From: Azonexaceae bacterium
GTDB taxonomy: Bacteria > Pseudomonadota > Gammaproteobacteria > Burkholderiales > Rhodocyclaceae
NCBI GenBank assembly: GCA_013335535.1
Contig: JAAXVL010000005.1
Coordinates: 144,959-208,958 of the forward strand
Reading direction: 5' to 3'
Length of the DNA stretch: 64,000 nt
Below the pieces are notes generated by a model that saw only the letters and a list, made by a program, of their open reading frames with translations, had not been told where the DNA came from and searched no databases. The position numbers and the translations under genes are program-made. Below, piece after piece: positions 36,411 through 44,823 of the stretch. The stretch's first letter is position 1. Every line of letters begins with the position of its first letter.

Positions 36411-38273
36411 GTGAATCTAAACGCAAAAGTCACCTTCTTTTTCATCAGCATCTTTGCCGGGCTGCTGGCCGTTCTCCTTGCCATCAGCCTGTACGCCTTC
36501 CGCAATTTCTCCATTGCCTCGGCTACCGAGCACATCCGGACAGCCGGTGAAATCGTCCGCGTGCATCTGACGGAAGCGATGATCAATGGCGTCATCGACA
36601 AGCGCGAAAATTTTCTGCTTCGCCTGGTCGAAGTTCAGGGCTTGAAGTCGGCGCGAGTGATCCGCTCGACGGAAGTCGAAAAACAGTTCGGCAAGGGGCT
36701 GACCCAGGAAGCGGCGGTAGATGATCTGGAACGCCAGGTCCTCAAGGAAGGCAAGCCCCGGTTTGAAGTCATCAACCAGGGCGACGAAACCATCTTCCGC
36801 GGCATCATCCCCTATATCGCCACGGCCAGCGGCAATCCGAACTGCCTGCAATGCCACCAGGTCAGCGAAGGCGCCGTACTCGGCGCGGTGAGCATGAGCA
36901 TGTCGATTGAAGCGCTGCGCGACAAGGCGCTGATCACGGTGGCCGGCATTGGCGTCGCCGTCGCCTTCTTTGCGCTGCTGCTGGTCTTGTTGCTGCGCCG
37001 CCTGTTGCGCCCCATTTCGGAGACCGCCAACGCCGTCGAAGATGCCGTTCAACGCGCCCTGCGCGGTGACTTCAAGGCCCATGTCGAGAAAAAGACCAAC
37101 GATGAAATCGGCCAGATCGCGACCGACATGAACCGCTTGCTGACCTTCCTCGACGATGGCCTCAACCGCATCGGCACCAATGTCGCCCGCCTCACCGAGC
37201 GCACCCCGGCTCCCGGCGAAAACCTCCTGACGGCGACCATCGACATGGTCGACGGCCTGACCAAGGCAGCCCACTTCAAGCAAGCCATCGAGGAAGACGA
37301 AGTCAAAAACGAGATCTACCAGCGCCTCTCCGTCGCCCTGCAGGACGAATTCAAGCTGCATGAATTCTCGCTCTATGAAGTCAGCAGCAACAAGAAACAG
37401 ATGAAGACGATCATGGTCGACGGCGAAATAGCCGACACCTGCCGCTGGTGCGATCCGCAGATCCTGATCCGCCCGGAAGCTTGCCGCGTCCGGCGCACCG
37501 GCCATCTCGTCGACAGCATCAGCAGCCCGGACATCTGCTACTCCTTCCAGCCGCCCACCGAACTGGGCGAACGGCGCCATGTCTGCTTCCCGGTCATCCA
37601 GTCCGGCGCCGTCGGCAGCGTCGTTCAACTCATCACAACGCCGGAAAAATCAGCCGGATTGCTCAGCCAAGTCCCCTTCATCAACGTCTACCTGCGCGAA
37701 ACGGCACCTGTACTCGAAACCAAGCGGCTGATGGAAAACCTGCGCGAATCCACGCTGCGCGACCCGATGACCGGGCTCAACAACCGCCGCTTCCTCGAGG
37801 AATACGTCGAAACCCTCGTCTCCAGCATGCACCGCAAGCGGACCCACGCCGCCATCCTGATGCTCGACCTCGACTACTTCAAGATGGTCAACGACACCTA
37901 CGGCCACGACGCCGGTGACGCCGTGCTCAAGGCGCTCTCCACCCTGCTCAAGCAATCGGTACGCGCCTCGGACCTGGTCATTCGCTATGGCGGCGAGGAA
38001 TTCCTGATCATCCTCATCGATAGTGAAGGGGCAGTGGCCGATAACGTGGCTGAAAAAATCCGCCTTGCCGTCGAGAATCTCAAGGTTCAGGTAGCCGGCA
38101 TCACGCTGCAAAAGACCATTTCGATCGGCATCGCCGACTTCCCGACCGACAGCGAGACCTTCTGGCAGGCCGTCAAATTTGCCGACGTCGCGCTCTACCA
38201 GGCCAAGGAAAGCGGACGCAACCGGGTGGTTCGCTTCAACTCGGCAATGTGGAGCGACAACAAGGAATACTGA
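36411..38273 (+). CDS. Membrane diguanylate cyclase with heme-type CxxCH sensor domain
   Basis: A 620-residue GGDEF protein. The first helix is at about residues 7-29. A periplasmic sensor domain (30-170) ends with NCLQCHQ, where Cys145, Cys148 and His149 form a c-type heme motif as in Tll0287/DUF3365-like domains. The second helix is at 172-196 and HAMP at about 197-250. A GAF-like region follows. The catalytic GGEEF is at 527-531, with the product-inhibition site RASD at 518-521. It therefore should make c-di-GMP in response to a redox or gaseous signal. Start is GTG. An FNR-like box lies upstream. Confidence 0.9.
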   Translation: MNLNAKVTFFFISIFAGLLAVLLAISLYAFRNFSIASATEHIRTAGEIVRVHLTEAMINGVIDKRENFLLRLVEVQGLKSARVIRSTEVEKQFGKGLTQEAAVDDLERQVLKEGKPRFEVINQGDETIFRGIIPYIATASGNPNCLQCHQVSEGAVLGAVSMSMSIEALRDKALITVAGIGVAVAFFALLLVLLLRRLLRPISETANAVEDAVQRALRGDFKAHVEKKTNDEIGQIATDMNRLLTFLDDGLNRIGTNVARLTERTPAPGENLLTATIDMVDGLTKAAHFKQAIEEDEVKNEIYQRLSVALQDEFKLHEFSLYEVSSNKKQMKTIMVDGEIADTCRWCDPQILIRPEACRVRRTGHLVDSISSPDICYSFQPPTELGERRHVCFPVIQSGAVGSVVQLITTPEKSAGLLSQVPFINVYLRETAPVLETKRLMENLRESTLRDPMTGLNNRRFLEEYVETLVSSMHRKRTHAAILMLDLDYFKMVNDTYGHDAGDAVLKALSTLLKQSVRASDLVIRYGGEEFLIILIDSEGAVADNVAEKIRLAVENLKVQVAGITLQKTISIGIADFPTDSETFWQAVKFADVALYQAKESGRNRVVRFNSAMWSDNKEY

Positions 38274-38434
38274 GCCTGAGCCGGCCATTCCCGCACACGC
38301 GGGCGTGCCAATCATGACCATTGCCGCCAGCACTTCGTACCTGAAGTACAAGATAAAGCGACAATTTCACCCGTTATCAAAACTTAAATCAGCCAATAAA
38401 CTGGCAGCCTTCTGAACAATTCTGGAGGCTGCCC

Positions 38435-38794
38435 GTGCTATCCGCCCTCTCCGCCCTGCTCGTTTTTCAGTTGGCCGGCGAAGTTCTCGCCCGCTCGCTC
38501 AACCTGCCCATTCCCGGCCCGGTCATCGGCATGCTCATGCTCTTCGTCGCGCTCGTGCTGCGCGGCGGCCCCGGCGAAGAATTGAAAACCACCGGCCAGA
38601 ACTTGCTCCAACACCTCTCTCTGCTCTTCGTGCCGGCCGGCACCGGCATCATGGTCCATCTCCACCGCGTATCCGACGAATGGCTGCCGCTGCTCGTGTC
38701 GCTCCTGGTCAGCACCCTGGCAACCCTGGTCGTCACCGCCCTGGTCATGAAACTCTGCCAGCCCTCGCCCGCCGCTTCGGGAGAAAAGCCATGA
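38435..38794 (+). CDS. CidA/LrgA family holin-like protein
   Basis: A 119-residue protein with four membrane helices. The family sequence LPIPGPVIGMLMLFVAL and LLFVPAGTGIMVHL are diagnostic. The GTG start at 38435 follows TGGAGGCTGCCC. The stop overlaps the ATG of the LrgB-like partner. LrgAB/CidAB proteins influence murein hydrolase activity and in several bacteria export or import pyruvate and related acids. Which applies here cannot be told from sequence. Confidence 0.92.
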   Translation: MLSALSALLVFQLAGEVLARSLNLPIPGPVIGMLMLFVALVLRGGPGEELKTTGQNLLQHLSLLFVPAGTGIMVHLHRVSDEWLPLLVSLLVSTLATLVVTALVMKLCQPSPAASGEKP

Positions 38795-39519
38795 CCCAGG
38801 ACATCAGCCAGATCTGGGTATACCTCTCAGCCTCGCCGCTACTCGGGCTGACCATCACGCTGCTCGCCTATCAGCTCGCTTTCGCACTCTACCGACGCTC
38901 GGGCAGCAACCCGCTGGCCAACCCCGTGCTCATTGCCGTTTTCATTCTGGTGCTGTTTTTGACCTTGACGGCGACCTCCTATGAAACCTACTTCGCCGGC
39001 GCCCAGTTCGTACACTTTCTCCTTGGCCCGGCCACCGTGGCGCTGGCCATCCCGCTCTACACGCAGTTCCGGCGTGTCCGTTCGATGCTGTTGCCGGTGT
39101 TCGCCGGCCTGTTTGCCGGTAGCCTGACCGCCATCGTGTCAGCCGTGCTGGTCGCCCGCCTGCTCGGTGCCAGCACCTCGACCCAGCTCTCGCTCGCCCC
39201 CAAGTCGGTAACGACGCCAATCGCCATGGGCGTCGCCGAACGCATCGGCGGCATTCCGTCGCTGACCGCCGTGCTCGTCATCGTCACCGGCATTCTCGGT
39301 GCCGTCGGCGCCCGCTTCGTGTTCGATGCCATGAAGCTGCGCGACCCGGCCATCCGGGGCTTTGCCATCGGTATCGCCTCGCACGGCATCGGCACGGCGC
39401 GCGCCTTCCAGGTCAACGAGCAAAGCGGCGCCTTTGCCGCGCTGGCCATGGGCATGAACGGCGCGCTCACCGCCATGCTCGTGCCATGGATTGCCGCTTA
39501 TCTCATGAACATAGGGTAA
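38791..39519 (+). CDS. LrgB/CidB family membrane protein
   Basis: A 242-residue polytopic protein. The conserved block LAPKSVTTPIAMGVAERIGG followed by IASHGIGTARAFQ identifies LrgB/CidB. The ATG at 38791 overlaps the stop of the LrgA-like gene (ATGA), so the two form one unit. The histidine kinase gene starts six bases downstream, so the pair is probably co-transcribed with a two-component system. Confidence 0.93.
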   Translation: MTQDISQIWVYLSASPLLGLTITLLAYQLAFALYRRSGSNPLANPVLIAVFILVLFLTLTATSYETYFAGAQFVHFLLGPATVALAIPLYTQFRRVRSMLLPVFAGLFAGSLTAIVSAVLVARLLGASTSTQLSLAPKSVTTPIAMGVAERIGGIPSLTAVLVIVTGILGAVGARFVFDAMKLRDPAIRGFAIGIASHGIGTARAFQVNEQSGAFAALAMGMNGALTAMLVPWIAAYLMNIG

Positions 39520-39525
39520 GTACCT

Positions 39526-41928
39526 ATGGCTGATATGAGGCGCGGGGCGAAGAATTTGTCCATGCTCATGCGCCCTCCTGCTCCCCAGCCGAAACACACA
39601 CGGCTATGGCTCGCGCCCTACGTTGCCATCGGCATTTTTGCCCTGGCCATGCTGGTGCTGACCGCCCTGCTGCAGTGGCGCGAACTGGACACCGCACGAT
39701 CGGCCCTGGAGGCCGACATGCACTGGGCGGAGCGGACCATCGAAACCCGCCTGCATGCGCATCAGGATTTTCTCGGCGAGCTCGGGCGTGAACAGGAGTT
39801 CAAGCAACTCACCTACGAGGCCTTCCAGGTCAAAGCCAGCCGCTATGTGCGCGAGGCGCCGGAGATCCAGGCGATCATCTGGGTCGATACCGATGGCAAG
39901 GTCGAATGGGTGGCGCCCAATGAATCGACCGCCGTCTTCGTCGGCGAGCAGCTCTCCGGCGAGCGCCTGGCCGCCCTGCAGGAAGCCCTGCGCGTCCGCC
40001 GCGAGGTGGTTTCGCTGGACTACCGCGACGCCACCCAGCGCACGGCGCACGACATCATCCATCCCGTGCAGCGCGGCAGCGCCGACCTTGGCGCCTTCAT
40101 CGCCCTCCAGTCGCTCGAAGCACTGTTGCGGTCAACCTTGCCGACCGTCTTTACGGCGCGCTACAGCCTGACCGTGGTCGACGCTCAGAATCGCGAACTC
40201 CTGAGCAATTCGTCGGTGAAGCCGACCGACCGTAAGGTTTCCGGCCAGATCAGCCTCGAACTGCCCAACAACCGCCTCGGCCTCAACATCGTCGCCTACC
40301 GGGTTGGCGGTGCCTGGCTGCCGTTCGTACCGGCGGCGCTGATCATCGTGCTGACCCTGATCGCCTCGGTGACGCTGGTTCAGCTGCGCCGGCATGCGCA
40401 GCACCGCGCCGAGACGGAGGAAGAACTGCGCACCGCCTACGCCTTTCGCCAGGCCATGTCGGAATCGCTGATCACCGGCCTGCGCGCCATCGACCTCGAT
40501 GGCCGCATCACCTTCGTCAACGCCGCCTTCTGCCGGATGACCGGCTTTGACGAACACGAACTGATCGGCATCAAGCCGCCCTACCCCTACTGGCCACCGG
40601 AAGAATTTGACCGCCTCAAGCACAACATCGACACCGCGCTGGCCGGGCTGGCGCCGGGCAGCGGCTTCGAGATGCGCATCATGCGCAAGAATGGCGAGCG
40701 CTTCGATGTCCGCCTCTACTTTTCGCCGCTCATCGGCACCAACGGCCAGCAGATCGGCTGGATGGCCTCGATGAACGACATCACCGAGCCAAAGCGTGTT
40801 CGCGTCGAACTCGAGCGCGCCCATGAGCGTTTCGTGACGGTCATCGACGGGCTGGACTCGGCGGTGCATGTCGCCGATGTACAAACCGGCGAAATCCTCT
40901 TTGCCAACCGCGCTTTCCAGAACATCTTCGGCTTCGACGCCGTCGGCCAGAACTCGGCCCAGCTGACCGCCGCCTGCCGGCCGGCCAACGAATGGCTGCA
41001 CTACGACCCGGCCACATTGAATGCCGAAGACCTGCCCTGCGAACTGTTCGACGGCGAACTCCAGCACGCCCTGTCCGGCCATTGGTATCACCTGCATGAA
41101 CGGGCCATCCGCTGGGTGGACGGGCGCACCGTACGCGTCCAGATCGGCGCCGACATCACCGACAAGAAGCACATCGAGGAAGTCAATCTGCAGCAACAAA
41201 AACGCCTCGAGCAGACTTCGCGCCTCATCACCATGGGTGAAATGGCCTCGTCGCTGGCCCACGAGCTCAACCAGCCGCTGTCGGCCATCGCCAACTACTG
41301 CGCCGGCTGCGTCAAGCGCATGCAGGCCGGCAATTACAAGCTCGACGACCTGCTCGCCGCCATGCAGAAGGCCTCCGACCAGGCCGAGCGGGCTGGCAAG
41401 ATCATCCGCCGCATGCGCGACATGGTGAAGAAGGGCGATCCCAACCGGCAACCCATCGCCCTCGAGGAACTGGTCGATGAAACCCGCGCCTTCGCCGACA
41501 TCGACGCCCAGCGCACCGGGACGCAGATCGTCGTCGACCTGCCGGATAATTTGCCCAAAATCGTCGTCGACCGCATCATGATCGAGCAGGTGCTGCTCAA
41601 TCTGTTCAAGAACGGCATCGAAGCGATGGTCGACGTGCCGGTCGAGCGCCGTCTGCTCACCCTGCAGGCCCAGCGTGTCGACGAGCGCATGCTGGAAATC
41701 AAGGTGGCCGACCAGGGACACGGCCTGGCCGAGGAAGATGTCGAAAAGATTTTTGCCCCCTTCTACACCACCAAGGCCGAGGGCATGGGCATCGGCCTGG
41801 CTATCTGCCGCTCGATCATCGAGTTTCACCAGGGGCGACTGTGGGTCGAACCGCGACGCGAGGGGGGTACCGTGTTCCACTTCACCGTACCGATCGAAGA
41901 AATTGGCGAGGAGAACGAAGAGCAATGA
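39526..41928 (+). CDS. PAS-domain sensor histidine kinase (FixL/TtrS-like)
   Basis: An 800-residue membrane kinase. It has a helix at about 30-49, a periplasmic sensor (about 50-260), and a second helix near 265-290. A PAS domain (about 305-430, RMTGFDEHELIG) is followed by a second PAS (about 435-555). The HisKA box GEMASSLAHELNQPLSAIAN has the phospho-acceptor near His579, and the HATPase has MIEQVLLNLFKNGIEA and MGIGLAICRSI. The signal is unknown. The stop overlaps the response-regulator ATG. Confidence 0.94.
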   Translation: MADMRRGAKNLSMLMRPPAPQPKHTRLWLAPYVAIGIFALAMLVLTALLQWRELDTARSALEADMHWAERTIETRLHAHQDFLGELGREQEFKQLTYEAFQVKASRYVREAPEIQAIIWVDTDGKVEWVAPNESTAVFVGEQLSGERLAALQEALRVRREVVSLDYRDATQRTAHDIIHPVQRGSADLGAFIALQSLEALLRSTLPTVFTARYSLTVVDAQNRELLSNSSVKPTDRKVSGQISLELPNNRLGLNIVAYRVGGAWLPFVPAALIIVLTLIASVTLVQLRRHAQHRAETEEELRTAYAFRQAMSESLITGLRAIDLDGRITFVNAAFCRMTGFDEHELIGIKPPYPYWPPEEFDRLKHNIDTALAGLAPGSGFEMRIMRKNGERFDVRLYFSPLIGTNGQQIGWMASMNDITEPKRVRVELERAHERFVTVIDGLDSAVHVADVQTGEILFANRAFQNIFGFDAVGQNSAQLTAACRPANEWLHYDPATLNAEDLPCELFDGELQHALSGHWYHLHERAIRWVDGRTVRVQIGADITDKKHIEEVNLQQQKRLEQTSRLITMGEMASSLAHELNQPLSAIANYCAGCVKRMQAGNYKLDDLLAAMQKASDQAERAGKIIRRMRDMVKKGDPNRQPIALEELVDETRAFADIDAQRTGTQIVVDLPDNLPKIVVDRIMIEQVLLNLFKNGIEAMVDVPVERRLLTLQAQRVDERMLEIKVADQGHGLAEEDVEKIFAPFYTTKAEGMGIGLAICRSIIEFHQGRLWVEPRREGGTVFHFTVPIEEIGEENEEQ

Positions 41929-42533
41929 ACGATCAGACGCAAACCATCTATGTCGTTGATGACGACGAGGCGATGCGCGACTCGATGACCTGGCTGCTTG
42001 AGGGCGAAGGCTACGTCGTGGCCTGTTTCGATTCCGCCGAGAGCTTTCTCAAGGCGCGTCGCGACGACATGTGCGGCTGCCTTATCCTCGACGTTCGCAT
42101 GCCGGAAATGAGCGGCCTCGAATTGCACGAAAAGCTCGACGCGCTAGGCTCGCAGTTGCCGGTCATCTTCGTCACCGGCCACGGCGACGTGCCGATGGCC
42201 GTCTCGGCGCTCCAGCGTGGCGCCTGCGATTTCATTGAAAAACCTTTCCACAACGAGGACCTGCTCTCGCGCATCGTCCGCGCGCTGGAACTGGATGCCC
42301 AGCTCTCGGCCCGCCGCCAGCGCAACGGCGCCATCAGCCATCGGCTCGACCAACTGACCCAGCGCGAAAGCGAAGTCATGAAACTGGTCGTTGCCGGCAA
42401 GCTCAACAAGCAGATCGCCGACGAACTGAACATCAGCATGAAAACCGTCGAGGCCCACCGGGCGCGGGTCATGGAGAAAATGGGCGTGCGCACCCTGGCC
42501 GAACTGGTCAAGGCGGTGGTGACGGTTAACTGA
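41925..42533 (+). CDS. FixJ-family response regulator (REC-LuxR)
   Basis: A 202-residue regulator. The receiver domain has phosphorylation site Asp56 (LILDVRMPEMSG), the acidic pocket DDDE near residues 12-15 and Lys in IEKPF. The C-terminal LuxR-type helix-turn-helix is LTQRESEVMKLVVAGKLNKQ followed by IADELNISMKTVEAHRARVM. It is overlapped with the kinase gene and is certainly its partner. The adjacent lrgAB-like pair is the likeliest target, by position. Confidence 0.96.
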   Translation: MNDQTQTIYVVDDDEAMRDSMTWLLEGEGYVVACFDSAESFLKARRDDMCGCLILDVRMPEMSGLELHEKLDALGSQLPVIFVTGHGDVPMAVSALQRGACDFIEKPFHNEDLLSRIVRALELDAQLSARRQRNGAISHRLDQLTQRESEVMKLVVAGKLNKQIADELNISMKTVEAHRARVMEKMGVRTLAELVKAVVTVN

Positions 42534-42644
42534 AATTCGTCAAACAGTCCTTACCGAGGCCGCAACACACCCGGAAATCCGTTTCGCGGCTGGCGAAGCG
42601 GGAAGGACGAGGCAAGCAGCGCGATTGGCGGCGAGCCGGGCCGA

Positions 42645-42977
42645 TCAGAGCGGGATGATGTCGTCGCCGCCAGTGCCGAAATTGCCTTCGAAGTGCTTGA
42701 GCTGGCGAACTTCCTTGCGGCGCAACAGCTTTTCCTGAACCTTGGGCGGCAGGTCGGTGAACATGATCAGATCCTTGGCGATCAGCAGCTCGATGGTGTC
42801 TTCGATAACCCGGACGAAATCGCGGTCCAGCTCGTGGAGTTCGTTCTGCCGCCAGCGTTCGTGGATGAACTGCAGGACCTCGGGATGATCGGCTGGCAAG
42901 GCTTCGCTGGCATCGCCGATGGGCATCGGATGCAGTTCGCGAATCTTGCCATCGCTATCTCTCGCCACGTAAAGCAT
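42645..42977 (-). CDS. Small conserved hypothetical protein (tryptophan synthase beta-like family in Rhodocyclales)
   Basis: A 110-residue soluble protein. ATG at 42977 (MLYVARDSDGKI) is preferred because AGAGGA lies six bases upstream. ATG at 42983 would abut that site. The N-terminal beta segments (YVARDSDGKIRELHP) precede a helical part with FVRVIEDTIELLIAKDLIMF. Similar small proteins are labelled tryptophan synthase subunit beta-like in related genomes, but it lacks the synthase catalytic residues and the label has no functional meaning. Confidence 0.7.
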   Translation of the reverse strand: MLYVARDSDGKIRELHPMPIGDASEALPADHPEVLQFIHERWRQNELHELDRDFVRVIEDTIELLIAKDLIMFTDLPPKVQEKLLRRKEVRQLKHFEGNFGTGGDDIIPL

Positions 42978-43060
42978 GCCCATTCCTCTCTCGTTTGATC
43001 GACGCAGTCTGCATTAGCTGCTCTTCATTTGCAAACGGACCCGGCCCGAAACGCGCGGTA

Positions 43061-44101
43061 TCAGTAGTTCTTGACCGGGGCCTTGATCGGCATTTTCGGC
43101 GTGCCGAAGTAAGTCGCCGGCGGCGCCTTGAAGCCGCCTGCCTTGGCCCCGTCCTTTCCACCTTCATCGGTAACGATGGTGGCCGACTGTTCCTGCGGTT
43201 TCTTGCGGCTGGCCGTAATTTCCATGGTCACCGCCCGCACCGGCGTCGGCCTGTCCATTTCGGCGCGCACGATACGCACGCGTTCGGTGGCGATGCGCTT
43301 GTCGATGACGTCCGTCGTCATGCCCCGCTCGACCAGCTTTTCGCGCATGCTGAGCAGTTCTTCGAGTTCCTTCGAGCTACGCATCGAACGCACCGGCGCC
43401 CCCCATTTTTCCTTGGGCTGGCTGACTGCGATGTTGAACTCTTCCGGATTGGTCACCATGCGCGCCAGTTCGAGCCGGTCGTGACGCATCGCCCACTCCA
43501 GCGCGCCGTCGCCCCAGTCGTTCTTCGGCGTGCGGTCGGCGCCCTTTTCGATCAGCTTGCGCGCCAGCCCCTGATGCCCTTCATACACCGCCATCATGAG
43601 CACGCTGGAACCATTGGTGCTCAGGGCGTTGATATCCGCCCCCTGAGCGATCAGGAAATCAGCCACTTCGGTGTGCCCGGCGAACACCGCGTAATGCAGC
43701 GCCGACCATTTGCGGGCCGGCGCGTTGATGCGTGCCCCGCGCTCCAGCAGCCATTTGACGGTATCCAGATTGCCCCGCCAGGCCGCCAGCGCAATGGCCG
43801 ACTCGCCATTCGAGTTGAGCTTGTTGATATCGGCGCCACGCGACAGGAAAAGGCGCATGAGTGCCAGCTTGCCCTCCCAGGCGCCGATCATCAGGCCCGA
43901 ACCTATCCGGCTGCCCATGAAATCGGGCGGCAGGCCGGCATCGAGCCAATTTTCCGCCTGGCTGACATCGCCGAGCTCCATGCTGACGGTGAAGCGCATC
44001 GGATCGGGCAAGGCGTCGGCGGAAAAAACCGGCGCCGAAGCCGACAGCAGAAACCCCATCGCGCTTATCATGGCAAGCCATCGTTTTACAGTGTGTTTCA
44101 T
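43061..44101 (-). CDS. Exported ankyrin-repeat protein
   Basis: A 346-residue protein with a signal peptide (WLAMISAMGFLLSASAPVFS). At least five ankyrin repeats follow between residues 45 and 215, with recurrent LLSRGADIN, LLERGARIN and LIAQGADIN turns. The C-terminal third is low-complexity, Lys/Pro-rich and lacks repeats. Periplasmic ankyrin proteins are protein-binding scaffolds. No partner is evident. The gene is divergent from the TonB-like gene with 37 bases between start codons. Confidence 0.88.
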   Translation of the reverse strand: MKHTVKRWLAMISAMGFLLSASAPVFSADALPDPMRFTVSMELGDVSQAENWLDAGLPPDFMGSRIGSGLMIGAWEGKLALMRLFLSRGADINKLNSNGESAIALAAWRGNLDTVKWLLERGARINAPARKWSALHYAVFAGHTEVADFLIAQGADINALSTNGSSVLMMAVYEGHQGLARKLIEKGADRTPKNDWGDGALEWAMRHDRLELARMVTNPEEFNIAVSQPKEKWGAPVRSMRSSKELEELLSMREKLVERGMTTDVIDKRIATERVRIVRAEMDRPTPVRAVTMEITASRKKPQEQSATIVTDEGGKDGAKAGGFKAPPATYFGTPKMPIKAPVKNY

Positions 44102-44138
44102 TGCATTTCCATTGCCTCAGGCCAGCCCCCATTTTCTC

Positions 44139-44681
44139 ATGACCCGGATCGATTACCGGCTTTTTGCGGCGCTGGCGTTGTCGCTCTTCCTGCACCTCTT
44201 GCCGCTGCTGCCGGATTTCAATTTTGGCCAAAATTCCCGGTTGACCGTGGCACCGCTGACAGCCGAGCTGCGCCCGCTCCCGGCCGCATCCGCAACGCCG
44301 CCGCTGAGCCTGCCGGAGCAGCCTCAACCGGCCAGTAAGCCCACGCCAAAACCGCCCAAGCCAGCACTGTCACAACCGGCCGAAAAACCCAGCGCATCCG
44401 CCCCGAAGACCTGGACCCAGGCCGTCCGCGACCACCTCAGGAAACTCGACAACGCCGGCCAGTTCTACCCGGCCGACGCTATCGCCCGCAGCCTGGAAGG
44501 CGAAGTCCTTGTCCTCATCATCATCGACGAAGGCGGCAAAGTCAGCGCCGCCCGCGTCGAACAGGGCAGCGGCCAGCCGATCCTCGACGACGCAGCCCTG
44601 CGTGCCGTGCGCTCGCTGCAATCGCTCCCCGCCGACGCCCCGCGCCAGGTCGTTCTGCCCGTTCGCTTTCGCCTGCGGTGA
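44139..44681 (+). CDS. TonB-like energy-transducer protein
   Basis: A 180-residue protein. The ATG at 44139 (MTRIDYRLFAALALSLFLHL) leads into one membrane helix. It has a proline-rich linker (KPTPKPPKP) and a C-terminal TonB domain (DAIARSLEGEVLVLIIIDEG, then DDAALRAVRSLQSLP). Such proteins span the periplasm to energise outer-membrane receptors. The residues NFGQNSRLTV just after the helix are encoded by a dispersed repeat copy. No exbB or exbD is nearby. The short linker and absence of partners suggest an orphan paralogue. Confidence 0.85.
   Translation: MTRIDYRLFAALALSLFLHLLPLLPDFNFGQNSRLTVAPLTAELRPLPAASATPPLSLPEQPQPASKPTPKPPKPALSQPAEKPSASAPKTWTQAVRDHLRKLDNAGQFYPADAIARSLEGEVLVLIIIDEGGKVSAARVEQGSGQPILDDAALRAVRSLQSLPADAPRQVVLPVRFRLR
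44216..44252 (+). repeat. Dispersed CCGGTTGACCGTGG element, copy 6 (coding)
   Basis: A nearly complete copy (TTTCAATTTTGGCCAAAA, then TTCCCGGTTGACCGTGGCA) inside the tonB-like gene, in the plus-strand frame. It encodes NFGQNSRLTVA at the periplasmic exit of the membrane helix. Confidence 0.85.
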
Positions 44682-44823
44682 CCGGCTGACCGCAGATCGC
44701 CCCCAGCCGACCGATCGTCGCGCCTTGGCTTTTCGCTCGTAGAGAGATTGAACCGTTAGCGGGAAGCGCATTCAAACTTAGGGAAGCATTAACACGATAG
44801 GGTTTTTCCGGAAGGAGTCTGCC

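Noticed and set aside
44682..44823. Sigma-54 promoter ahead of prkA
   Set aside because: E. coli yeaGH has one, but I found no GG-N10-GC pair with correct flanks in this gap.
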